This document shows positions 1 to 7,883 of a stretch of 64,000 bases of DNA, piece by piece. This stretch comes from Ferrimonas sp. YFM (GTDB lineage: Bacteria; Pseudomonadota; Gammaproteobacteria; Enterobacterales; Shewanellaceae). Every line of letters begins with the position of its first letter. Within the stretch, counting starts at the first letter, position 1. A program made the position numbers and the translations under genes. Location: assembly GCF_030296015.1 (NCBI RefSeq), contig NZ_AP027368.1, positions 4,512,839 to 4,576,838 of the forward strand, read 5' to 3'. Below the pieces are notes generated by a model that saw nothing but the letters and a program-made list of their open reading frames with translations, had not been told where the DNA came from and made no database searches.

Positions 1-993
1 CGGAGTCACGTCGGTGGTCAGCACCACCACCTGGCGGGCGCCCCAGGCCAGGGCGGAGAACCAGCTGTCGGTAGCGGCAACGGCGATCTCCTCCAGGGCC
101 ACGGGCAGCACTTCACCCGGCAGCGCCTGCATCTGCTTCAGCGCCTCGTCGCCGGCACTGGCGTCATGGAGCAGCACCACGGGGCGGTTGTCCGCCAGTT
201 CGATGTATCGGGTGATCAGTCGCTTCAGGTAATCCTGCAGGGTGGCCGGTGCAGGCTGGTCATAACTGATGGCACCGGTGGGGCAGGCATTGGCACAGCT
301 GCCGGCACCATGACACAGGTTGTGGTCGACCACGATCTGGTTGTCGACACTGGCGATGGCGTCGGCCGGGCAGAAGTTGAGGCAGCGGGTACAGCCATTG
401 ATGCCACTGCCATGGTGGGCACAGATGTCCGCATTGATCTTCACATAGCGGGGCTTGGAAAACTCCCCCACCAGTTCAGGCAGTTGGGACAGCGCCGCCG
501 CCAGCTTGTTGGCGTCCTCGCCCACGTGAAAGTAGCCCGGAGGCAGCAGCTCCAGAGTCAGGCTGGGGCTCTGCCCCAGGTCCAGCACCAGGTCATAGTG
601 GGGACGGCGTACCGCAGCGGGCGCCAGTTCCAACTCCTTGTCGCTCTCCTTGATGAAGGCCTGGTACTGACCCAGGAAACCTTTCAGGCGAACCTGCTTG
701 CTGTAGTAGCTGGGCAGGCTTTCGGTGCGCTCCACCGCATCCATTACTCGGGCCAGGTGATCTTCATCCTGGCTGGTGATGGGGTCGGTGGCCACCAGAG
801 TCACGGAGGCCATGCCGTCGAGATCGGCGGCGGCCAGGCGAATGGCGTCCTCCGGCCCGAGAATCAAAAGGTGGCCGGCGGTAGTGTAGGTAACCGTCTG
901 CGGGATCAGGTTCTCCAGCATCTGGACCTGAGCCAGCGCCTGTTCGGCGTATTGGGTATTGCTCACTGTGCGTTCCTGTTTCTTTGTTGCCAT
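1..993 (-). CDS. 4Fe-4S ferredoxin-type protein of the formate dehydrogenase accessory cluster (3' end outside window)
   Basis: The minus-strand frame is open from ATG 993 to the window edge, so the C terminus is missing. After about 200 residues without cysteine motifs there are two ferredoxin-type clusters, CAHHGSGINGCTRCLNFCP and CHGAGSCANACP, so two 4Fe-4S clusters are expected. A Rossmann-like stretch follows (RPVVLLHDASAG). In Shewanella-type genomes such a protein sits with DUF3305 and DUF3306 proteins beside periplasmic formate dehydrogenase; that is the basis for the role, probably electron transfer or maturation in the cytoplasm. ATG 993 has AGGG upstream; GTG 966 with AGGA seven bases upstream is an alternative start. 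It lies downstream of the DUF3306 gene on the same strand. Confidence 0.8.
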   Translation of the reverse strand, partial: MATKKQERTVSNTQYAEQALAQVQMLENLIPQTVTYTTAGHLLILGPEDAIRLAAADLDGMASVTLVATDPITSQDEDHLARVMDAVERTESLPSYYSKQVRLKGFLGQYQAFIKESDKELELAPAAVRRPHYDLVLDLGQSPSLTLELLPPGYFHVGEDANKLAAALSQLPELVGEFSKPRYVKINADICAHHGSGINGCTRCLNFCPADAIASVDNQIVVDHNLCHGAGSCANACPTGAISYDQPAPATLQDYLKRLITRYIELADNRPVVLLHDASAGDEALKQMQALPGEVLPVALEEIAVAATDSWFSALAWGARQVVVLTTDVTP

Positions 994-1102
994 CGCCACC
1001 CTGTGTCTGTGCCGGATGGTCGTGACTGTGGATTCTTTTTTATACCGTTGATCAGCAAAGGCTGTACCAACAACTCACCTCAGAGGCTGACTTCAAGCCC
1101 GG

Positions 1103-1693
1103 TCAGCTCTGCTGAGTTGGGTCATCCTGTTCGACCTCTGGGTCAAGATGTCCCTGCTCCCCGTCGGCACCGGGTAATTCTGGCTGGTTTTCCTCGCCTT
1201 CGCCGGATTCCTGCTCGGCCTTCGCCAGGGCTTCCCGGCGACGCTCCTCCTCCAGCGCCTTATCCAGATGGCGGAACACCTGAGTGGCCACCTCTTTGGC
1301 CACCTGAGCACTGAGCTTGGGTTGATCGCTGTAATCCAGGGCGTACTCCGCCATGCCGTCGGTGATGTTGTATTGAGGCTGACTCCACAAGGCTCGCAAG
1401 GCATCACGCTTCTTGGTGGGGTCGACCCCCTCCTTCAGAAACGCAGCGAAACTGCCCCCCTCCTCGATGGCGTCCGGGTCCGGCAGCGCTTCGGCCTCCT
1501 CTTCGGAGCTGGCTTCCGCCTCCTCAGCCTCCCCGTCGACCGCCTCTTCCGCCTCTTTGGCCAGAGCCTGCTCTTTGGCCGCCAACTCTTCAGCAGCCTG
1601 CTCCTCGGCCAGGCGCTCCTCCTCCTGCTCCTCCTTGACCTTGGTCAGCCGCTGTTGCCAGCGGGAAAGCAGGCCAGGCTTAGGGTCGGTCAT
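1103..1693 (-). CDS. DUF3306 domain protein, formate dehydrogenase-associated
   Basis: The 196-residue protein opens with MTDPKPGLLSRWQQRL, then has a long acidic Glu/Ala-rich low-complexity segment (about residues 20-75), then a conserved block with GGSFAAFLKEGVDPTKKRDALRALW and a Tyr/Asp-rich patch typical of DUF3306. The tail is again charged. No signal peptide or membrane segment is seen, so it should be cytoplasmic. Its ATG overlaps the end of the DUF3305 gene by 14 bases, indicating translational coupling. The family is known only by its constant linkage to formate dehydrogenase loci; no biochemical role is established, and a maturation or assembly role is inference. Confidence 0.8.
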   Translation of the reverse strand: MTDPKPGLLSRWQQRLTKVKEEQEEERLAEEQAAEELAAKEQALAKEAEEAVDGEAEEAEASSEEEAEALPDPDAIEEGGSFAAFLKEGVDPTKKRDALRALWSQPQYNITDGMAEYALDYSDQPKLSAQVAKEVATQVFRHLDKALEEERRREALAKAEQESGEGEENQPELPGADGEQGHLDPEVEQDDPTQQS

Positions 1694-2147
1694 GGCGTTT
1701 CTCCCGGCGCTCTTTCATCTCTCCGCGCACATCGATGTGCTTACGGCGATGGGCGCAGATCTGCTGTTCGCCATGGCGGGTAATAAAGGCCTCAATCCAG
1801 CACCCCACCGCCTTGGGCAGCGGATAGGTAAACACCGGCTGATCGCTCTCCAGGCAGCCTGCGGCAATATTCTGGTTGGCGGTCACCAGCATGGGGATCG
1901 GCTGGCCAGATTCATCTTCGTCGCACACCACAAACAGCAGAGGGTTATCCAGGTCCAGGTTGAGGCGGTAGTTGGCCCGCTCATCCAGGTGCAGCTCCAG
2001 CCCCACCAGGGTGGCACCCTCGACCTGCTCGGCATCGCCGGGAAGCAGCGCATCCACCGACCAGCGGGTCTCGCTCCAGCGGCCCATGGTGACCTGTTCG
2101 GATTTCAGCTTGACCTGAAGCGGCCAGATGTTTTCGGTTCGTTGCAT
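1680..2147 (-). CDS. DUF3305 domain protein, formate dehydrogenase-associated
   Basis: A 155-residue protein starting MQRTENIWPLQVKLKSEQV. ATG 2147 is preferred over longer in-frame starts because GAGGA lies just upstream and conservation would begin here. The body has WPLQVKL, MGRWSETRW and the PLLFVVCDE block typical of DUF3305. It appears soluble. First gene of a three-gene minus-strand operon (DUF3305, DUF3306, ferredoxin-like) transcribed away from fdhD. The upstream sequence has a strong sigma-54 type promoter on this strand. The exact function is unknown; linkage points to formate dehydrogenase biogenesis. Confidence 0.8.
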   Translation of the reverse strand: MQRTENIWPLQVKLKSEQVTMGRWSETRWSVDALLPGDAEQVEGATLVGLELHLDERANYRLNLDLDNPLLFVVCDEDESGQPIPMLVTANQNIAAGCLESDQPVFTYPLPKAVGCWIEAFITRHGEQQICAHRRKHIDVRGEMKERREKRHDRP

Positions 2148-2198
2148 CGGTTCCTCGCCCTGTGATGGCTGTTCCGCACTTAAGTGTGCTCCAGAGGC

Positions 2199-2215
2199 TG
2201 CAAAAACCGTTCCAA
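2199..2215 (-). promoter_or_regulatory. sigma-54 promoter for the DUF3305 operon
   Basis: Read on the minus strand the sequence is TTGGAACGGTTTTTGCA. It matches the -24/-12 consensus TGGCAC-N5-TTGCW, with the GG and GC dinucleotides exactly ten bases apart. It ends about 50 bases upstream of the DUF3305 ATG. Confidence 0.75.
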
Positions 2216-2234
2216 CGCAAAATGGGGGTGAATG

Positions 2235-2250
2235 CGTGAGAATGATCACA
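2235..2250. promoter_or_regulatory. CRP-like site between the divergent fdh promoters
   Basis: CGTGA-GAATGA-TCACA matches the CRP consensus TGTGA-N6-TCACA at nine of ten positions. It lies between the two divergent sigma-54 promoters, about 20 bases upstream of the minus-strand -24 element. Confidence 0.55.
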
Positions 2251-2266
2251 TCCCCACAGTCTGAAA

Positions 2267-2279
2267 GGACATTTTGTCC
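2267..2279. promoter_or_regulatory. CATTTTG-centred palindrome, possible activator site
   Basis: GGACATTTTGTCC is a perfect inverted repeat (GGACA-TTT-TGTCC). The same CATTTTG core occurs in two palindromes upstream of tupA. A weaker relative (CCATTTCGACC on the minus strand) lies within the next 60 bases. Probable enhancer site for the sigma-54 activator encoded at 7865-9241 (inference). Confidence 0.55.
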
Positions 2280-2362
2280 CAACCGGGTCAGGGTGTTGGG
2301 TCAAACTGGTCGAAATGGAGTGACCCCATTCACAGAGTTGGGGCCCTCAAGCCCCTAAATGC

Positions 2363-2378
2363 TGGAACAGTTTTTGCT
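2363..2378 (+). promoter_or_regulatory. sigma-54 promoter for fdhD
   Basis: TGGAACAGTTTTTGCT fits the -24/-12 consensus with GG and GC ten bases apart and one mismatch in TGGCA. It is nearly the same as the divergent minus-strand element at 2199-2215. Transcription would start near 2390, giving a short leader to the ATG at 2425. Confidence 0.75.
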
Positions 2379-2424
2379 AACAAATCACTAGAGTTTGTAG
2401 ATCCCCTTGAACAGAAGAACCTCT

Positions 2425-3240
2425 ATGCCCCAATTCAGTCGAACCGACACCGATGCCCCGTTGACCAAGACGGTGGAGGCCATCGATGCCACCGGCCAGC
2501 GCCTGGAGAAGCAGATCGCCTGTGAGCGGCCCCTGACCCTCTACCTCAACTGGCAACCCATAGTGACCCTGATGACCCTGGGCGCCCGGCCCGAGAAACT
2601 GGCCCTGGGTTACCTGAAAAATCAGGGCTTCATCAGCGATGTGGACAAGGTGGAGTCGGTGATCGTCGACTGGTCCGTCAGCTCCGCCGCGGTGATCACC
2701 AGCGAGTCCATCGAGGGGCTGCAGGAGAAGCTGAGCGAAAAGACCGTGACCTCAGGCTGCGGCCAGGGCTCGGTATTTGGCAGCTTCATGGCCGATGTGG
2801 ACAACATCCGCCTGAAGGTACCCAGCCTGAAGCAGTCCACCATCTACGGTCTGCTGAAGAATCTCGGTGAGTACAACGAAACCTACAAGAACGCCGGGGC
2901 GGTGCACGGTTGCGGTGTCTGCCAGCAGACCGAGATCCTCTCCTTCGTAGAGGACATCGGCCGCCACAACGCCGTAGACACCCTGGCGGGGGAACTGTTT
3001 CTCAAACGTCAGTCCGGCGATGACCTGATCTTCTACACCACGGGTCGCCTCACCTCGGAGATGGTGATCAAGGTGGCCAAGATGGGCATTCCGGTGCTGG
3101 TCTCCCGCTCCGGCATTACCGAGATGGGTCTGGAACTGGCGCAGAAGCTGGGCATCACCCTGGTCTCCCGGGCCAAGGGGCGTCACTTCCTGGTCTACAA
3201 CGGCGCTGAAACCATAGAATTCGATGAGGTCCCCGCATGA
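2425..3240 (+). CDS. fdhD: formate dehydrogenase accessory sulfurtransferase FdhD
   Basis: The 271-residue protein matches FdhD over its length. FdhD moves sulfur from the cysteine desulfurase IscS to the bis-MGD cofactor of formate dehydrogenase in the cytoplasm. The catalytic CxxC loop is visible as HGCGVCQ (C163, C166). Other family blocks are EDIGRHNAVDTLAGE and YTTGRLTSEMVIKVAKMGIPVLVSRSG. ATG 2425 is chosen over an in-frame TTG at 2407. It is the first gene of a plus-strand unit and its stop overlaps the next ATG. The sigma-54-type promoter upstream suggests control by an NtrC-type activator. Confidence 0.93.
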   Translation: MPQFSRTDTDAPLTKTVEAIDATGQRLEKQIACERPLTLYLNWQPIVTLMTLGARPEKLALGYLKNQGFISDVDKVESVIVDWSVSSAAVITSESIEGLQEKLSEKTVTSGCGQGSVFGSFMADVDNIRLKVPSLKQSTIYGLLKNLGEYNETYKNAGAVHGCGVCQQTEILSFVEDIGRHNAVDTLAGELFLKRQSGDDLIFYTTGRLTSEMVIKVAKMGIPVLVSRSGITEMGLELAQKLGITLVSRAKGRHFLVYNGAETIEFDEVPA

Positions 3241-4142
3241 CGACGGAACGCGAAAACCTGTTTATGAACGCCAAGGAGGTTGCCGAGTATCTCGATCTGA
3301 ACGAGAAAAAGGTGTACGCCATGGCCAACGAGCAGCAGTTGCCCGGCACCAAGGTGACAGGTAAGTGGCTGTTTCCCAAGCCGATGATCGACCGCTGGGT
3401 GATGGAGTCCTGCCACTTTGGCATGCTCTCCGACCGGCTGATCATCACCGGCAGCGACGACCCGCTGCTGCAGTGGGTGATCAACCGTCTGGGGAGACGC
3501 ATCGAATCCGCCGGGCTGGTGAACTACTGCTCCACCGGCTCCAAGCTGGGCCTGAATCAGCTGGCCCGCGGCCACGCGGATGTCTGCGCCATGCATTGGG
3601 GCGAGGAATCCGAGCGGGATCTGCGCCACACCGCCCTGCTCAAGCGCCACCCTCAGTTCAAACAGTGGGTGATGGTTCACGCCTGCAGCCGGGATTACGG
3701 CCTGATGATGCGCAGCGACCATCAGCATCTGTGTCACGACCTCAGTGAAACCCTGGCCCTGCGCTACCGCTGGGTGGCCCGTCAGGAGGGCGCCGGTGCC
3801 CGTCATCACTTCGACAACTGGCTCACCAAGATGCACCGCACCACCACAGACATCAATGTGGTCAATACCGCCTACAGTGAGCGGGAGTTGGCGGGGATGA
3901 TCGCCCGTAACGAAGCGGAGTTTGGCATGGGCTGCCAGGGGATCGCCGGCGAGTTTGGCCTGGCGTTTGTGCCCCTGGGCAAGGAGTCCTTCGACCTGGT
4001 GATGCCTCAGGGTGTCTACTTCCGCTACCTGCTGCAGCAGCTGTTTGAACTGATGCAAACCCCGGATACCCTGGCCTTCGCCCAGCGTCTCGGGGGCTAC
4101 GACCTCTCCGGCTGTGGCCGCATCATCTGGAGCCCGAGCTAA
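3237..4142 (+). CDS. DNA-binding protein with helix-turn-helix and substrate-binding-like domain
   Basis: A 301-residue protein that starts on an ATGA overlap with fdhD. Residues about 8-60 form an excisionase/MerR-like helix-turn-helix (MNAKEVAEYLDLNEKKVYAMANEQ). The rest resembles the periplasmic-binding-protein-like domain (PBP-like) found in ModE-like and molybdate-responsive regulators (for example GSDDPLLQWVINRL, GHADVCAMHW, EFGLAFVPLGKESFDLVM). There is no signal peptide, so it should sense a ligand in the cytoplasm. Coupling to fdhD suggests a regulator responding to oxyanion or cofactor status; the ligand cannot be read from sequence. Confidence 0.75.
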   Translation: MTTERENLFMNAKEVAEYLDLNEKKVYAMANEQQLPGTKVTGKWLFPKPMIDRWVMESCHFGMLSDRLIITGSDDPLLQWVINRLGRRIESAGLVNYCSTGSKLGLNQLARGHADVCAMHWGEESERDLRHTALLKRHPQFKQWVMVHACSRDYGLMMRSDHQHLCHDLSETLALRYRWVARQEGAGARHHFDNWLTKMHRTTTDINVVNTAYSERELAGMIARNEAEFGMGCQGIAGEFGLAFVPLGKESFDLVMPQGVYFRYLLQQLFELMQTPDTLAFAQRLGGYDLSGCGRIIWSPS

Positions 4143-4152
4143 AGCGGCTCCG

Positions 4153-4175
4153 GGGTGGGCCTCTCCGGCCCACCC
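4153..4175 (+). terminator. hairpin after the fdhD operon
   Basis: GGGTGGGCC, loop TCTCC, GGCCCACCC: a perfect 9-bp stem directly after the stop at 4142. The following TAAATTTA is a weak U-tract. Confidence 0.5.
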
Positions 4176-4250
4176 TAAATTTACAGTTAAATATCAATGA
4201 CTTTTATCTGAGTCACCTCTATGCTTGTCCTCCCACTCTAAGGAGGCTTC

Positions 4251-5732
4251 ATGAAGTATCGCGTCGAACTGGAAGAGTTCACCACCACCCCCGAAATCCT
4301 GCTCATTGAACCCCAGCCCGATGGCAGCGAGCGGGTGGTCTGGCACCTGGCGATGAAGAGCGACGAAAAGCTGATCCTGGTTGAGGTGGTGGACGACACC
4401 CACCTGGTCATCGCCGACTGGTACGGCAACCTGTTCCTCTATCACATCCCCAGCAGGCGCCTGCTGGCCCAGCACAAATTTGACGCTCGAATCGCCATGA
4501 GCGCCAATATCAGCAGGGACGGCAACCATATTCTGGTCGCTTACTGCGACGAAGCCAACGGCCTACAAAAGGTTGTAGAGGTACTGGAAACCACCAGCCT
4601 CAAGCCGCTGTGCCGTCACCTGCTACCGGACTGGGACCAGCTTGGCGACGACTGCGAGTACGAGGTCGAGGTGGATGTGTACCAGTTTCAACAGCCCATC
4701 GATGGCGAAGCCTGGTTCTACTGCTGCGATGCCAACAGCAGCTGGGACCAGCCGAAGCCTCACGGCTACTACCAGCTGGATCTCGCCAGCGGCCGCAGCT
4801 CGTTTCGTCCCCTGCCAGGAGTGGGCAACGCCGACGATGACTTCTGCCGCCCCGCCCTCAATTTTGAACTGGGATTGGGGGCCATGCTGGACTGGTCAAA
4901 AGTTCAGATGACGGCAGACGAAGAGGGGCAGCCGCAGGCACACCTCTCCTTGGTGCTGTTCTCCCTCGACAGCTTCGCGCCGGTACGCACCCTGACCGCC
5001 CGCGCCTTTTCCGACGAGCAGCTGGACGATCTGGAGGCACTGCTTGCGGGTGCAGACGCGGACGCCGACGAATACTACCAAGCACTCAGCGATCTGATGG
5101 AACAGTTGCAGCGGCTTAAGTGGCAGGGGGACAAGCTCGCCCTCACCTTCGAGGACCGGCAGCAGTGGCAACTGGATCGTCACGGCGAGCGTGTCCAGAT
5201 TAAGGCCGAGCCGGAAGCCAAGCCCGAGCGCAGCTGGACACCAGAAGCGCAGTTCAGTGCCCGCATCCAGGGTCGCATCCCTCTGTTTGTAAAAGAGGAT
5301 ACCGCTGACACCCTGAAAGGGATGGTGAAACTGTGCGCTGACATCGACCGACAGCGACGGGGAAAGCGCTTCGCGTTCATGCTGATGGACTCCCAGGGCC
5401 AAGAGCTGGACCAGAGAGAGTTTTTCCGGCAAGCCGCCCTCAACCATCCCCAACCTCTGTTGGAGATGCTGGTCCACTTTGCCCAGTATGAGCACGCAGA
5501 CGAACTCTATGACGACCTCAATGAAAGTTACGGCGCCCTGTGCCATCTGGTGAAAGCACTGGTGGAGAGCGGCGTCCCTGACTACCTGATTGCGGTGGAG
5601 GCCTGGGTCAGGCAACTGGATCTGGACCACGAGTTATTTGTCCAGGAGGAGCTTCTCGGCGCACTGCAGCGTCAGTATGGTGCCGACCACCCAGGCGTGG
5701 CGACCATCATCGACTATGCCGGGAGCTGGTAG
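4251..5732 (+). CDS. uncharacterised 493-residue protein, possible beta-propeller N-terminal half
   Basis: I do not recognise this protein. It has a clear start (TAAGGAGGCTTC before ATG 4251) and no signal peptide or membrane segment. The N-terminal 200 residues contain repeated short strands with turns resembling WD40/YVTN blades (ADWYGNLFLYHIPSRRLLAQHKF, ANISRDGNHILVAYCDEANG). The middle is rich in Asp/Glu (LAGADADADEYYQ). The C-terminal 150 residues look helical. It is a single gene between a hairpin and a bidirectional terminator, so it is probably transcribed alone. Codon use and GC content match the flanking core genes, so recent transfer is not indicated. Confidence 0.8.
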   Translation: MKYRVELEEFTTTPEILLIEPQPDGSERVVWHLAMKSDEKLILVEVVDDTHLVIADWYGNLFLYHIPSRRLLAQHKFDARIAMSANISRDGNHILVAYCDEANGLQKVVEVLETTSLKPLCRHLLPDWDQLGDDCEYEVEVDVYQFQQPIDGEAWFYCCDANSSWDQPKPHGYYQLDLASGRSSFRPLPGVGNADDDFCRPALNFELGLGAMLDWSKVQMTADEEGQPQAHLSLVLFSLDSFAPVRTLTARAFSDEQLDDLEALLAGADADADEYYQALSDLMEQLQRLKWQGDKLALTFEDRQQWQLDRHGERVQIKAEPEAKPERSWTPEAQFSARIQGRIPLFVKEDTADTLKGMVKLCADIDRQRRGKRFAFMLMDSQGQELDQREFFRQAALNHPQPLLEMLVHFAQYEHADELYDDLNESYGALCHLVKALVESGVPDYLIAVEAWVRQLDLDHELFVQEELLGALQRQYGADHPGVATIIDYAGSW

Positions 5733-5745
5733 GCAAAAACACAAA

Positions 5746-5763
5746 GGGCGCCATCAGGCGCCC
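5746..5763. terminator. bidirectional terminator between convergent genes
   Basis: GGGCGCC, loop ATCA, GGCGCCC, followed by TTTTT on the plus strand and preceded by an A-rich run, so it can act for both convergent genes. Confidence 0.85.
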
Positions 5764-5771
5764 TTTTTCGT

Positions 5772-7883
5772 TTAACCGTGCAGCCCTCGAAGGCTGATGG
5801 ACTGGGTCTCCTCCTCTTTGGACGGGGCGTCCTTGGGGAGGTTGATGGTGAAGGTGGTGCCCACCCCCTTGGTGGAGTCCACCTCAATCTGACCTCCGAA
5901 GCGGCGGATGATGCCGTAGGAGAGAGCCAGTCCCAGGCCGGTCCCGGTCTTGCGGGTGGTGAAGAAGGGGTCGAAGATTCTGGGCAGCAGCTCAGGGTCG
6001 ATGCCGCAGCCGTCATCGGACACCGCCATCTGCACCCCCTTCACCTGACCCTCTTCATCCAGCCAGTCTCGGGTACTCACCCGAATCTGCCCACGCTCCT
6101 CCATGGCATGACTGGCGTTGATCACCAGGTTGATCAGCACCTGCAACAGTTGCTGTCGGTTGACCACCACCTCGGCACTTGCCTGAGGATCCAGAGCCAC
6201 ATCGATGGCCCGCTTCTCGATGGAGTGGCGTACCAGCACCCGCATCTCTTCGACAATGGGGTTGATGGGCTGACGCTCCAGGGGAGCGTCGAAGTCTCCG
6301 GGGCGGGCGTACTGCAGCAGGGATTGGATGATCGCCTTGATGCGCTGCACCTGTTGCAGCACCAGCTCGATCTCCTCCTCCACATCTTCGGCCCGGTCTC
6401 CCAGTTCGAACTTCATCAGCTCCATGTTGCCCAGGATCACCGCGGTGGGGTTGTTGATCTCATGGGCGATGCCGGCGGTGAGCTCACCCAAAGCCACCAG
6501 CTTTTCGTTGGTGACCATCTGCGCCCGGGTCTCCTCCAGCAGCTGCAGGTTCTCCTTCAGCTCCCGGGTACGCAGCTTGAGGCTGCGGGTGCGCTCCTCC
6601 ACCTTAAACTCCAGCTGCTCTGCCGCTGCCTTGATCTGGCGGTTTCGCTGCTGCAGCAGATCCAGCATACGGTCAAATTGTCGTGCCAACTGGGACAGTT
6701 CGTTGTCCGGGTCCAGCCCCAGGTTGCCGATGCGTCGCTCCTTGCCCTCCTGCATGGCCCGAACCACGGTGTGGATGCGGTCCAGGGGCTTCAACAGGCC
6801 GGTGGCGCCCTTGTACACCGCCAGACCGGAGAGGGAGAGCACCACCATCAGGATAAAACCCAGCTCCAGGATGTTCAGCAGATAGTTGTGGATGAAGGGG
6901 GCTTCGGTGAATCCGGTGTAGAGCATGCCGATACGCTTGCCGTCCACGTCATACAGCGGGGCATAGGCGGAGATGTACCAGTCGTCGTAGACGAAGGCAC
7001 GGTCGATCCACACCTGCCCCTTATCCAGCACCTTCATCCGCACCTGATCGGAAACCAGAGAGCCGATGGCCCGCTGTTCGCCTTCACGGCTGCCGGGCAC
7101 GTTGGTGCTGATGCGTACGCTGTCCAGGAACAGGGTCACTGTCCCCAGGGCATCCTGAGGCAGGGTACCGGGGGCATAAAGCAGGTCACGGATGTTGTCC
7201 ACCAGGGTCTGATTGCGATTGAGCAACACCCCACCATCCAGGTACCCCACCACCTCACCACTGGTGGCCTTTACCTTGAGCAGGGTGCGCATCACCATGC
7301 CACGGCTCTCCATGCCACCTGTACTGGAGGCGGACATGGGGGTGGATAAGATGGGCATTTCGGCGCGACGGGCCAGTACCGGCCCCAGGGAGGCCAGCTC
7401 CGGTTTCTGCAACACCTGAATGCCTGAGCGAGCCCGTTCACCCTCGGCCGGCATCAACTTGGCCAACCTGGGCTCCAGCAGCACCTGCTCCAGGGTCAGC
7501 AGCCGCAAAAAGTCCAGGCCGAGGTCCTCCCGGCTCTTCTCCAGCAACCGGTTGATGGCCACGTTATGGGAGTCCTGGGCAGACAGCAGGCTCTTCAGTT
7601 GCCAGGCACTCTGCACCTGGGAGATCACCTGCTCCTGGTCATTGAGCTGTTCGAGGATCACCCCTTGGGCCACCCCCAGATCGGCCCGCACCTTCATGAA
7701 CAGCTGGCTGCCGGTGTAGGAGACGTTCCAGTAGATGGTAATGAACACCAGGCTGGCCAGGGTCAGCAGCACTGGCAGCAGCATCAACACCAGCAAACGG
7801 TAGCGCACCGTGCTGGTCAGCAGGCGTACGTCCCCTTCGAAACGCTTCCGCCAATAGGAGAAGATCACTCCTGCAGGCCCCAC
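5772..7883 (-). CDS. membrane sensor histidine kinase with Cache-type periplasmic domain
   Basis: The 703-residue protein has a transmembrane helix at about 27-50, a long periplasmic region (50-335) with Cache-like motifs (VWIDRAFVYDDWYISAYAPLYD, GMLYTGFTE), a second helix at about 335-356, HAMP, a coiled coil (410-455), a HisKA box with GELTAGIAHEINNP (His474), and HATPase motifs (NLVINASHAM, DDGCGIDPELL, GTGLGLALS). It overlaps the upstream response regulator gene, so the two are coupled. The start is unclear: GTG 7883 or GTG 7868, which overlaps the regulator stop. By family this resembles DctB/NtrB-like kinases feeding sigma-54 activators. The ligand is unknown; location suggests a signal linked to molybdate, tungstate or formate metabolism. 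Confidence 0.9.
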   Translation of the reverse strand: MGPAGVIFSYWRKRFEGDVRLLTSTVRYRLLVLMLLPVLLTLASLVFITIYWNVSYTGSQLFMKVRADLGVAQGVILEQLNDQEQVISQVQSAWQLKSLLSAQDSHNVAINRLLEKSREDLGLDFLRLLTLEQVLLEPRLAKLMPAEGERARSGIQVLQKPELASLGPVLARRAEMPILSTPMSASSTGGMESRGMVMRTLLKVKATSGEVVGYLDGGVLLNRNQTLVDNIRDLLYAPGTLPQDALGTVTLFLDSVRISTNVPGSREGEQRAIGSLVSDQVRMKVLDKGQVWIDRAFVYDDWYISAYAPLYDVDGKRIGMLYTGFTEAPFIHNYLLNILELGFILMVVLSLSGLAVYKGATGLLKPLDRIHTVVRAMQEGKERRIGNLGLDPDNELSQLARQFDRMLDLLQQRNRQIKAAAEQLEFKVEERTRSLKLRTRELKENLQLLEETRAQMVTNEKLVALGELTAGIAHEINNPTAVILGNMELMKFELGDRAEDVEEEIELVLQQVQRIKAIIQSLLQYARPGDFDAPLERQPINPIVEEMRVLVRHSIEKRAIDVALDPQASAEVVVNRQQLLQVLINLVINASHAMEERGQIRVSTRDWLDEEGQVKGVQMAVSDDGCGIDPELLPRIFDPFFTTRKTGTGLGLALSYGIIRRFGGQIEVDSTKGVGTTFTINLPKDAPSKEEETQSISLRGLHG

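Noticed and set aside
166-1314. 382-codon plus-strand frame
   Set aside because: It is antisense to the ferredoxin-type and DUF3306 genes, has no recognisable domain, and is explained by high-GC codon bias on the opposite strand.
5778-7349. 523-codon plus-strand frame
   Set aside because: It mirrors the sensor kinase gene; its product is His/Gln/Leu/Val-rich as expected for antisense of GC-rich DNA.
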